Below, piece by piece: positions 11,701-19,513 of a stretch of 64,000 nucleotides of DNA; within the stretch, counting starts at the first letter, position 1, and each line of letters starts with the position of its first letter. The notes under the pieces are model-generated. The model made no database searches. It was not told the DNA's origin and was given only the letters and a program-made list of their open reading frames with translations. Source of the DNA: Caenorhabditis elegans (Eukaryota > Nematoda > Chromadorea > Rhabditida > Rhabditidae); NCBI RefSeq assembly GCF_000002985.6, contig NC_003280.10, forward strand, positions 3,344,501-3,408,500, in the 5' to 3' direction. The translations under genes were made by a program, and so were the position numbers.

Positions 11701-14410
11701 ATAAAACCATCTTATTTTGATAAAACTCCGCCGCTGCTCTCTGAAGCAATGAACTGCAATCAGACATCGAAGGGACCAGCCGATCACGGAGCCAACCTGC
11801 CATTGAGCTTCTGAAAATTAATATATTTGATTCAATTTATTGTACGAAATCGTTTTTACCCATATCTGTGAGCTAGCAAGCTAGCTAATCGTGATTAATT
11901 GTTGGGTATTCCTTCGCGTTCTCCACAAGCAAAATTCTTGTCTGCTCATCACAAATGATGTCGTCAGCATCGCTCTGATCTTGAAAATCCTGAAATTATA
12001 ACATTCTAGAGGGTTTCTGATGAGAATAGTTATCTTATAACCAACACCAAATACGTTCTTCATTATGGCATCAGGCAGCTTTTCATATCCGCAGAAGAAG
12101 TGCTCGGCATCATGATCGGATGCTCTATTTGGGAAACGACCGATGTAGACACAAGCCATGTTGAGTGCCCGAGAGAGAGATTATCTGAAACATTTAAATG
12201 TTAACTAAACAGGAGTTTAGAAACTTTAAAACAACCTAACCTCCGTGATAACGTAGTTAGCTTCTCGAGTGAGCTTCTGTGATCCCGTTTGAGCATATTG
12301 AGCACACGCGTTGAGCATCTCGGACTGTTGAAGAGTGAGCTTGTTGATTGGGACGATTACTGAAAAGTTTTTTGAATTAAAATAAGTTTTTCTTCAAAAT
12401 AAAACAGAATGAAACAAGAATCAAGTGGGTAAAATTGTAAAATGAAGTATTTCAGACATTTTCGCTAATTTTGGCAGTAAAAACCTACTCGGCATTTGGA
12501 GGCAACTTCCTGCCAAATTATGGCAACTTCCTGCCAAGTTTTGCTTGTTTCCAACTTCCTGCCATATTTTGCCAACTTCCTGCCAAATTTTGGCAACATC
12601 CTGCCAGCATGTAGCATGCAGGGCTTTGGCAACAGTCTGCCAACAGTCTGCCAAACTTCGGCATCAGCTTGCCAACAGCCTGCCAAACTTTTTGGCAACA
12701 TTTATGGTAAACATGACGCACTGGCGTAATTTCGGAGCATCGGTGCTTTACAGCCGAACTTCAAAATTGAATTTATTCAAACTTTGCGGTGAAACTATCG
12801 AATTTCGAATTTTAAAAAACTAACAGTGATAGAAAAATTAGTAGATTATCATAAAATGAAAGCAAAGTGGGAATAAGAACGCATACTACACGAAAAACGA
12901 AGTAGGATAACTTCATGTCGTCGCGGCTTCTGAATTAATGTTGTAAAACATGTTGTTAAGAAAACCCGACTTGAGAGAACGAGCTATGCGAAATTGTTTA
13001 TTCTTTGAGAACAGTTACATCAACTTGCTTACAATAGTCCTTTACATCACCATGTTCTAGAATTACATGTTGGGCATTTCAGAGCTACTTATCTGTGTTT
13101 ACCTCCTTGAATCTATTTTCTTCAACATTTTTTTACAAGTTTTCATTGGATTTCATATTTGAACAACCTTATTCTACTTTATCTTGCGCGCGGGCATAGC
13201 TTAGAGGTTAAGGAATTGGGCTGACAGTCACAAGGAGAAGGTTCGGGATCTGGTAGGGCAGAAAAAGGGAAACATGACAATGCAAGTTGATATCCAGCCG
13301 ATTGGACTAATTCAAAAAGTAACGTTTTTTTTTTCTAATTTTACCTTGTTCTGGTTGAATCGTATGTATGCTAAATTCATTTTATTGATCCCCTTAATAC
13401 AAAAATAACCATAATCAGTTGAAAAAAAACGAAAAAAGAATTTTTACTGACAACACCTGGGCAACTTCCTGCCAACTTCGTGGCAACTTCCTGCCAACAA
13501 TTTGGCAACTTATTTTAGTGGCACTAAATAAGTTGCCAGGTTGTTGGCAGGAAGTTGCCAAAGTGTTGCAGGAAGTTGCCTCTGAATGCCGAGTATAATT
13601 TTGGTAAAAATCGCTTGTATTCTGAAAGAAGAACTCAATATTTAATTTTTTATAACTGATTTTAAAGAGAAACAAACGAAATATATGAAAAAATCGAAAA
13701 AATCCCTGGAAAAGGCCTCCGCAATATCGATTGTTAAAGGGACACCGACTGTTCATCGAATGGGTCCCGCCGCGATTGTCCATTTCGAGCGCTTTTCGCG
13801 ATTTTTTACCACTGTAAAAAAGTGTAGGAAAATGTCGAAAAATGTCGAAAAATTACGTCACAAATGTATTTAAATACATGTTTTTATTGTTACTTGAATA
13901 ATGGGGTTATTCAAGTAGTGTCGGAAAATTAAAAAGTGTAGAAAAATTACGTCACAACTGTATTAAAATACATAAAAACATGTGTTTTAATACATTTGTG
14001 ACGTCACAAATGTATTTAAATACATTTTGCTACATTACTTGAATAACCCCATAAGGCAAAATATGTATTTAAATACACTTTTTAATTTTCCGACATTACT
14101 TGAATAACCCCATAAAAAGGTTTAATTTTCAGATAATACTGTTGAAGGAATCCTTTTGCTGGCTGATATGTACCAAACACCGCTTGTCTCCGAGCTTTGC
14201 GAGGATTTTCTCATTCAAACCACCGGAAAAACCTACAGAAAGAAGCTACAAATGGCGATAAAATTTAATTTGGAGAATTTGAAGCAATTCTGCATTTCAA
14301 TGATCAAATCTCCCTTCGATCTTCGTTCTATGATCCCATCGGACATTTCCAGCATCGATCACTCTACGTTGGCGGCTCTTTTCACAAAATCACTCACATT
14401 AATGAAATAA
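5759..14410 (+). CDS. BATH-B: MATH-BTB-BACK gene split by a 7.6-kb transposon in its last intron
   Basis: Near-identical inverted paralog of BATH-A. Exons 5759-5880, 5929-6325, 6372-6519 and 14133-14410 match BATH-A exon by exon (122, 397, 148 and 278 nt), with all frames open. Domains are MATH (about 7-140), BTB (155-250) and BACK (225-314); it is a putative CUL3 adaptor. The third intron (6520-14132, 7613 bp) is the short ancestral intron (43 nt in BATH-A) plus a Harbinger transposon. If the intron is not spliced, translation would stop right after exon 3 (INGKNH). That would leave a MATH-BTB protein lacking most of BACK. Whether the gene still makes full-length mRNA cannot be told from sequence. 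Confidence 0.85.
7226..7700 (+). other. Captured gene exons, left-arm copy
   Basis: I do not recognise this gene. Exon-like blocks with splice signals: 7226-7344 (frame reads VIVPINKLTLQQSEMLNACA..VITE), then MACVYIGRFPNRASDHDAEH.. at 7426-7530, spliced to 7596-7700 (DFQDQSDADDIICDEQ.., stop TAG). The first block does not join the second in frame, since a TAA intervenes, so the second may start at its own ATG or the gene is decayed. The copy in the right arm reads identically over the 92-codon stretch. A further block (MAGWLRDRLVP..) starts near 7784 but is cut off at the arm boundary (7856). Lying inside transposon arms, it is probably captured host sequence. Confidence 0.4.
8001..9200 (-). 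CDS. Harbinger transposase (DDE_Tnp_4 / HARBI1-like nuclease)
   Basis: Three exons fit: 9200-9144, 9094-8878 and 8833-8001, about 368 aa, starting MAPSSREITSRKKKKLG. A helix-turn-helix lies at TQNEISKMHGLSQPTISRIV. The catalytic triad is recognisable: first Asp in GIVDGKHW, second Asp in FILADNGFG, and Glu in VKVENVFGVL, in the order and spacing of PIF/Harbinger DDE nucleases. The enzyme cuts and joins the transposon ends; in this superfamily it normally needs a Myb/SANT- or MADF-type partner to reach DNA and the nucleus. The frame is open throughout and all three acidic residues are present, so it may be functional, but its partner ORF next door is broken. The start follows a TTTCAG. Confidence 0.85.
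9201..9810. other. Transposon interior spacer
   Basis: Between the transposase start and the 3' end of the second transposon ORF. At 9240-9720 there is a loosely palindromic stretch: 'TGCGTATTGCACA' and 'TTGTGCAATACGCA' face each other at about 9268 and 9590, together with CTACAGT repeats. It is probably an old MITE nested in the transposon. I see no gene. Confidence 0.4.
9811..11130 (-). pseudogene. Transposon second ORF: MADF-like DNA-binding protein, disrupted
   Basis: Begins MSSDSDSDFGKEASKAPKRR at 11130. After a phase-0 intron (donor at about 10859) it reads SEMEQFLRLVSDEPFLWH and GMPAWAEIERTCNTFMGKG, a MADF-like trihelix pattern (LWxx..WxxI). Farther on are a Lys/Ser-rich segment, a BESS-like stretch (EDAQFLMKKFMKQDDDD) and a Tyr/Pro/Ser-rich tail ending LYQLKKE. 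Two defects: an in-frame TAA after FKKMATT (near 10570), and a frame change near 10040-10110 between ENLKAKENQ and SFNSQPMSYYS with no GT donor to explain it. In PIF/Harbinger elements this partner helps transposase bind the TIRs and enter the nucleus, so this copy probably depends on another element. Confidence 0.6.
11385..11803 (-). CDS. Captured gene, 3' exons (unknown protein)
   Basis: Two exons, 11803-11709ish and 11660-11385, give about 120 aa: MAGWLRDRLVPSMSDCSS.. then SDPLCNWDQLNPEHVSMVAA.. ending GFPREVGSL. I do not recognise the family. It looks like a soluble helical protein rich in Met, Phe and Leu. The first exon overlaps the inner edge of the inverted arm, and the left copy is cut there, so this is the fuller copy of the captured gene. 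It is followed upstream by the exons at 11885-12360. Whether it is transcribed as one unit with them is unclear, because a TAG separates the two blocks. Confidence 0.4.
11885..12360 (-). other. Captured gene exons, right-arm copy
   Basis: Mirror copy of 7226-7700. The MACVYIGRFPNR.. block starts at 12159, its second exon ends at 11885, and the upstream VIVPINKLTLQQ.. block lies at about 12359-12241. The protein reading is identical to the left copy over the 92-codon stretch. This implies recent duplication or gene conversion between the arms. Confidence 0.4.
12500..12705. repeat. GGCAACTTCCTGCCAA tandem array, left end
   Basis: About ten variants of a roughly 17-bp unit (TTGGCAACTTCCTGCCAA) in direct array near the left terminus of the nested element. 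It gives spurious ORFs in several frames (QEVGNLAGSCQ-like), which I reject as genes. Confidence 0.8.
13189..13262 (+). ncRNA. tRNA-like / SINE-type pol III promoter remnant
   Basis: The sequence GCATAGCTTAGAGGTTAAGG resembles a tRNA D-arm/A box, and GGTTCGGGATC about 43 nt downstream resembles a B box. No complementary acceptor stem can be made, so it is not a functional tRNA. It could be a tRNA-derived SINE head or a decayed tRNA carried by the nested element. Confidence 0.35.
13455..13590. repeat. GGCAACTTCCTGCCAA array, right end
   Basis: Counterpart of the left array. The repeat appears in both orientations around a centre near 13510 (ACTTATTTTAGTGGCACTAAATAAGT), forming a local hairpin. 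Confidence 0.75.
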
Positions 14411-14459
14411 TATGTATTTTATCAAACAAATTTTATTTTACTCACTTCAAATGTGCCAT

Positions 14460-14525
14460 TTAATAAATTCTAGTGCTTCTTAATTTAATTTTTATTGATT
14501 TTTATCTCGTTTTATCGATTTTAAT
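14460..14525. repeat. Duplicated BATH 3' flank, copy 1
   Basis: The sequence after BATH-B (landmarks TAAATTCTAGTGCTTCTTAA, TTTATCTCGTTTTAT) occurs again at 15412-15477. It also occurs inverted after BATH-A (about 680-750). The two direct copies bracket the MADF-like gene. Confidence 0.8.
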
Positions 14526-14645
14526 ACTCGAAAAATATACATATTTTAGCAACGTCCTTTGAAGATATCATCTTTCTCTTTTTTTTCAAATAATTTTTTA
14601 TGCTCTTTTACATCTACATGATAAAATTCCAAAATTTCAGAGCCC

Positions 14646-15299
14646 ATGTCTCGCATCAAGCAGGAACAGGTGAACCCACCACCACCGCCACGCGCCATCA
14701 CTCCACTTCCCCCGGCGACACACCGGATCACGATGGATGAGTATAAGAAGAGGGAGAAGAAAGACTATTATCGAGATGCCACCAAGGACGCGAGTGTCAA
14801 GAAGGTTGTGCTCTCGCTGCTCAAGGACTATCCCGACATGTGGCAGAACGGTAATCGATTTCAGACTCGGAAGTGGCGAGCGCTCGGAGTTGAAGTGTAT
14901 CAGAGGACTGGGCAGATTGTCGGTGGTGAGTTAGGGTTCGTCTCCGGGGAAGTTTCAAGTCCCGTGAGATGTCGGGATATACTGGAGTGACGTCACACGG
15001 CTGTACCATTGAAAAGTCACAAATTACGATAAAATGTTTCAGTGGACGACATGCGAAAGATGTTTATGTCGGGAAAAACCGTGCTCAAACAGAAAATCAC
15101 CTTCTGCATCCGGAATATGAAGATGGACCGCGCCGCTACCGAGGCCGACCTCCAGAATTGGGAGTACTACCGTCACTTTCTCTACTACCGTCAGACGCTT
15201 GGCAAGTTTGAGGCGAAGCTTCGCGGTGAGCAGTGGATCGGAGAAGATCAAGTTGAAGACGATGACGAAGATGATGTCATATTCGATGGGGAGTCGTAA
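14646..15299 (+). CDS. MADF-like DNA-binding protein
   Basis: Two exons, 14646-14925 and 15043-15299 (178 aa). The start ATG lies 5 nt after a TTTCAG, so it is probably trans-spliced. Residues 1-40 are proline-rich and basic (NPPPPPRAITPLPPATHR). From about 50 there is a MADF/trihelix-like pattern (VVLSLLKDYPDMWQNGN, RKWRALGVEV, then KITFCIRN..WEYYRHFLYYR). The C-terminus is acidic (EDDDEDDVIF). MADF domains bind DNA and act as transcriptional regulators; several nematode genes of this class exist. Base composition is much more GC-rich than its neighbours. The gene sits between two direct copies of a BATH 3' flank. The MADF call rests on spacing of Trp/Leu residues only. Confidence 0.6.
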
Positions 15300-15720
15300 G
15301 GTGATCTGAGCAATCGGTTAGTTAGGGTGGATGGTTTCTTTGTTTTCACCGTATTATTTGTGGTTTTTTCCTTTTTTAATATCAGATAGGCCTACAACCA
15401 TCCCTGTAAAATAAATTCTAGTGCTTCTTAATTTTTATTTTTTGATTTTTATCTCGTTTTATTGATTTTAATACCGAGAAAATTGTGTAATTCCGAAAAA
15501 AAAACCACAGTACCCTCCTACTTTGCGCGTCAATTATGATGCCGACTATGCAAACACTCTGCGTACTCTGAAATCTACCGTATACTTGAAAATTCTTGGT
15601 TTTGAAAAAATGTTTTTTCTTTGTTTCTTAGGCCTTTTTCCGCTCATTTTCCCCGTAATTTCAGTCTAAAAATCCAATTTTCAACTAAAAACCATTATAT
15701 TTTAAGATTTCCATCATAAA
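15300..15720 (+). other. Spacer upstream of BATH-C
   Basis: Holds the second copy of the BATH 3' flank (15412-15477), then a copy of the dispersed upstream repeat at about 15510-15585 (TTTGCGCGTCAATTATGA, GCAAACACTCTGCG, ATCTACCGTA). The latter ends about 135 bp before the BATH-C start. I see no gene. Confidence 0.5.
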
Positions 15721-16854
15721 ATGAGCAATTCAAAAAAGGAATTCGTCCTGCGATTCGATTTCAAAAAAGTCTGGCTCATGAAGAAAAAAGATCAATATAC
15801 TAGTGAAGAGGAAGATCATTTCGGCATCAAATGGTTGGAGTTTCCCCTAAAAATCGATTTTTAATAAATTTATTTCCAGGTGGCTGCGCGTAACTCGTGA
15901 TGATCAATTTCTCTATGTGGATTTGGAAAAAAGTGGAACGGGATCCACTAATTTTCATGGAAACTTCAATGTTCGTATCGAGTCGGGTCATGGAGTAATT
16001 TCAGAGAATTTCAAGTTTTCTGGAAGCAAAAGTGATGCTGAAATGTAGTTTTTCTGCTTAAAAATCGATAACTATTCAATTTTTCAGACCGTCAACTTCC
16101 GATCGTTGTGAATCCTTCAAATGGAACAAGTTGGATTATTCAAAATACCTTTCCATCGAAGGACACGTGGAAATTATCGATATGACCGGCTATCATGATT
16201 TCCAGAAGCGTGTGGATTTCGGTAGTGACGTCACTAGACGGTTCGCTGATACAGTGCTTATTGTGAGAGGACAGAGGTTTTATGTGCTGAAACAGGTATC
16301 GATTTTCCTAGATTAATTTTAAAAAAATGTTTTTTTTTCAGCACCTCGCTCTGCATTCTCCATATTTTAAAAATCTCCTCAAAGAATGTACATTGGATTC
16401 AGAAATTCAACTTCCCGATGTGGATACAGATGATTTTCAGAAATATCTGGAAATTTTGTACGGATTTTCTACTATTCATGGTGTGATTTGCAGAAAAATC
16501 GCAAAAAATCTATAATTTTCCCCCAATTTTCAGATAATTTCGTCGAAGGAATCCTGCTTCTCGGTAAATTTTTCGAGACGGAGAGAATTATTACGGCTTG
16601 CGAGAACTTTTTAATCGATAAATCGAGCAAATCAATAAGAAAATTGTTCGAGTTATCTAATAAATTCCATTTGAAGAAGCTTAATGTTAGTAATTTCTAT
16701 GGGATTTTCAATGAAAAATCGATATTTTCAGAAGAATTGCGTTGAAAACATCAAAACATCGACGGCTCTTCGTCTCATGCTTCCACCGGATGTTCTGACC
16801 ATTCATCATACTGCAATAGTCGAGCTTTTCCGAAGATCAATGCAATTTCATTGA
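15721..16854 (+). CDS. BATH-C: MATH-BTB-BACK protein
   Basis: Six exons (15721-15833, 15880-16044, 16088-16295, 16342-16480, 16534-16685, 16732-16854), 299 aa, phases consistent. MATH begins NSKKEFVLRFDF and is shorter and more diverged than in A/B; 'EEDHFGIKW' replaces EEYFNVPW. BTB: RFADTVLIVRGQRFYVLKQ, then HLALHSPYFKNLL and DDFQKYLEILYGF. BACK: NFVEGILLLGKFFETERII to the last exon, ending RRSMQFH. Putative CUL3 adaptor. It has more introns than A/B, and an intron splits BACK as in BATH-E and F, so it is an older lineage than the A/B pair. All frames are open. Confidence 0.9.
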
Positions 16855-17047
16855 TTTTTCCTTCGATTTTTTAAATGTATACTCCGATGTTTTAATGAAT
16901 GATCACTCTTCGACATTACAGAGAAATTTGATTAACTAGAAACTTGGAATTTGAATTTTTGCCGGAAAAAAAGCAAGTTTCTTCGAAAATTTCAGGAAAA
17001 AATTTTAATTTCAATGGAAATTCGGGAAATTTCCAAGCAAAAATTTT

Positions 17048-17109
17048 GCGCAATTCTTCGAGTACGGTAGATTTTTATATAAAAATCTACCGTACTCGAA
17101 GAATTGCGC
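17048..17109. repeat. 62-bp perfect palindrome
   Basis: A perfect inverted repeat centred on TTTTTATATAAAAA. The arms read GCGCAATTCTTCGAGTACGG and continue into TAGATTTTTATA. It is joined directly to a copy of the dispersed upstream repeat (to about 17163, ending CTACCGTAG). Confidence 0.9.
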
Positions 17110-17398
17110 GTCAAATATAGTGAGTGTGACGCAAACACACTACACATACGGGAATCTACCGTAGTAAAAACGTTTTTTTTTTGGTGCATTTAACAATAAA
17201 TTTGTCGTTGCGAGACCAGTTACCGTAATTTTTACGCGTAAAATTCGTTAAATTTCCAGGCTAGTATTTGTGGTTGAAAGGAAAAAAAAGAAGACATTAA
17301 AAATCCTGGAAAATAGTGAAAAAGTCCTAAATTTTTGAAACAAAAAAAAAACCACGAGGCAAACTGGCTATTTCCGATTTGCCGAATTTGTCGACAAA

Positions 17399-18922
17399 TC
17401 AATTTGCCACCCAACCCTCCTGGAATAGACCTCCAGAACTGACCAGAATCTTGTAATACGGCGACTCCACCGTCGACTTGTACGCGGCTTGGATCAAGTG
17501 ACGTGCTGGAAAAACTTTCGCCGCTTCTTCTCGAGTGCAATCCATGACCTGCTGAGCCAATTCCTCGGTTACCGAGCTCACTGGGATCGGTAATCCTACC
17601 CGAATCCAGATGAGAATTGAAAACCAGTGTAGGAAATTGTGGATTGGTCGATTGTGATTCGGAGCGAAGGTATGAAGGATGTGATCTTCCAGCTCGTCTC
17701 TCCAAATGTTCAAGTCGGTCGGGGTAGTGGTGATGGAGACGGCTGAAGAAGAATCCAGGAGGTGGATTGTCTGAAAATTGAAGATTTAGAGATTGGTCTG
17801 GGAGATGATTCCTGTGTCGTTACTGCCCTAGATCAGGGGTGTGCTGAACGTTGGACAAATTGCCGATTTGCCGACTTGCCGGAAAATTTCACTCCCGGAA
17901 AATTGCCGGTTTGTCGATTTGCCGCAAATTTTAAATTTCGGCAATTTGCCGAGTTGCCGATTCTCTGGAAATCTCGATTCCGACAAGTTGCCGATTTTCC
18001 GTTTTGCAGGAAAATTTCATTTCCAACAATTTGCCGTTTTGCCGTTTCGGCGGAAACTGAAAAAATGAAATTCCGGCAATTTGCCGATTTGCCGATTTGC
18101 CGGAAATTTCCACTCGGCACCAAATTGCCGCTTTGCTGATTTGTCGGAAGTTTTCATTTCCGACAATTTGCCGATTTGCCAGAAATTTTCGTTTTCGGCA
18201 AATTGCCGGTTTGCCGATTTGCCGGAAATTTCCACTCGGCGGCAAATTGCCGCTTTCCTGATTTGTCGGAAGTTTTCATTTCCGACAATTTGCCGATTTG
18301 CCAGAAATTTTCAATTCCGGCAATTTGCCGGTTTGCCGATTTGCCGGAAATTTCCAATTCCAGCGAATTTGCCGACTTGCCGGAAGTTTTCATTTTCGGC
18401 AAATTGTCGGTATGCCGATTTGCCAGAAATTTTCAATTCCGGCAATTTGCTGACTTGCCGACTTGCCGGAAATCTTCAATTTCGGCATATTGCCGATTTG
18501 CCGTTTTGCCGGAAAATTTCAATTCCCACAATTTGCCGGTTTGCCGATTTGCCGGAAATTTTAATGCCCGCAATTTGTCGATGTGCCGATTTTCCGTAAT
18601 TTTCAATACCGGCAATTTGCCTTTTTGCCGGAAAAATCGTTTGCCTCCCACCCCATCCCCACTCACTAACCTCCATAACCTCCTCCCTCACCTCTCTCAA
18701 GCGATCTTTGATTCTCCCGAGAGCTTGAACGTTTGGCGACTCGTCTTCAACTTCATCGTGCACCATTTGCGGATTCCGGGGACCTTCATTTCTCTGCACC
18801 TGAAGCCAATCTTTAGATTTGCTCGTTACGTCACTAACACTTACCTCAACCCCCTCCGAACTCATCGATCTCAACTCCTCCGACGTGTAGGATCTGGAGA
18901 GCGCGGGCCCAGTAAACCTCAT
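17399..18922 (-). CDS. Small coiled-coil-type protein alpha (unknown)
   Basis: Three exons fit: about 18922-18855, 18809-18672 and 17771-17399. Junctions are phase 0 (GAG|GTG, GAG|ACA). The protein starts MRFTGPALSRSYTSEELRSM, continues with a charged helical stretch (ALGRIKDRLREVREEVME), then DLNIWRDELEDHILHTF and a C-terminal domain rich in hydrophobic residues ending GLFQEGWVAN. I do not recognise the family. It is the first of a group of small genes on 17-43 kb sharing phase-0 introns and charged helices. The 900-bp intron is filled by a tandem TTTGCCGG repeat array (17850-18640). The exact start is uncertain because the frame is open a little further upstream. Confidence 0.55.
17850..18645. 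repeat. TTTGCCGG tandem array in an intron
   Basis: About 800 bp of degenerate units of roughly 25-60 bp built from GCCGATTTGCCGGAAATTTT-like sequence. It produces long spurious ORFs in both directions (CRFADLPEIF-like and SGKSANRQIAG-like). Related, smaller patches occur at 19780-19980, 24420-24640, 28110-28260 and 33160-33260. Confidence 0.9.
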
Positions 18923-19513
18923 AGTCTGCAGAGCTAAGCCGAGCCGAAAAGCTTGAAGAACTGTGGGAGCAGCTGGTCTCGATGTCTGTCGAAATTGAAA
19001 TGTATGTACAAAATGATTTTATGATCACACCCCCACAAGTACTGAACGCAAATGCATAACAGGTGTGTCCTTGGGCTATGTTTTTTTATTAAACTTTCGC
19101 CATAACATCGTGTGCCTGGGCACTCCCAAATTGATGAATCACCAGAGTAGGAATTCATGAGGTCATGAAAAGCGGCCAGGTTTTTTGCACGATGCACCAT
19201 GTATTTTTTCTCTTTTTCTAAGTCTATTGAAGGTCTACTGACGGTAGAAAATAAAAAAAATAGATACCATAATTATTAAGTTCAAAAATCAAGGCCACTC
19301 CAACCATGAACCGTGGGAACATCCTCTTCCCCTTCTGATTTGCATTTTTCTCTGGGCTCACCTGATTTTTATACGTATGTATGTATGTATAACAATAGAA
19401 CAAAGGAAACAATTTTCTTTTATTGGCAGAAATCTTTCGAATCACATGTCGAGTTTTATTGTAAAGTTTTGCTGATAACAAAAGATCTTAGAAAAAGAGC
19501 AACCGAGCATCAC
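18923..19513. other. Spacer between coiled-coil genes alpha and beta
   Basis: Contains a likely 5' flank for gene alpha, a short TATG microsatellite at about 19374-19390, and AT-rich DNA. I see no supported gene. Confidence 0.4.

Larger units (their letters stand above)
12488..13593. mobile_element. Nested 1.1-kb foldback element (TA duplication)
   Basis: Comparing the two Harbinger arms reveals the empty site. The left arm reads AAAATTATAGGTTTTT (near 7075); the right arm is interrupted there by a sequence bounded by CTCGGCATT / AATGCCGAG and flanked by TA on both sides. The ends carry arrays of a GGCAACTTCCTGCCAA-type repeat (12508-12700 and 13455-13585). A TA duplication suggests a Tc1/mariner-class non-autonomous element. 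There is no transposase. A tRNA-like segment lies inside at 13189-13262. Confidence 0.8.
6545..14112. mobile_element. PIF/Harbinger DNA transposon with long inverted arms
   Basis: The ends are TGGGGTTATTCAAGTAATGT and its inverse (..GAATAACCCCA). They are flanked by TAA at 6542-6544 and 14113-14115, the 3-bp duplication typical of PIF/Harbinger. The arms run 6545-7856 and 14112-11729; the right arm carries a nested element at 12488-13593. The central region holds the DDE transposase (minus, 8001-9200), a degraded MADF-type ORF (minus, 9811-11130) and captured gene exons. The TIR motif recurs internally near 6605 and 6763-6776, and symmetrically in the right arm, so the ends look like stacked MITEs. 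Removing the element leaves an intron like that of BATH-A. Confidence 0.9.

Noticed and set aside
12421-12823. Overlapping ORFs on both strands rich in Gln, Trp, Ala and Cys
   Set aside because: They are readings of the GGCAACTTCCTGCCAA array; all frames are open because of the repeat, and there is no domain or splice logic.
13189-13262. Functional tRNA gene
   Set aside because: A and B boxes are recognisable, but the acceptor stem does not pair; kept only as a tRNA-like remnant.
17850-18645. CRISPR-like array
   Set aside because: Eukaryotic context, degenerate units without unique spacers of constant length; it is a satellite repeat.
17833-18937. Several long ORFs in both directions with CRFADLPE- or SGKSANRQ-like repeats
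   Set aside because: They come from the TTTGCCGG tandem array in the intron of gene alpha.
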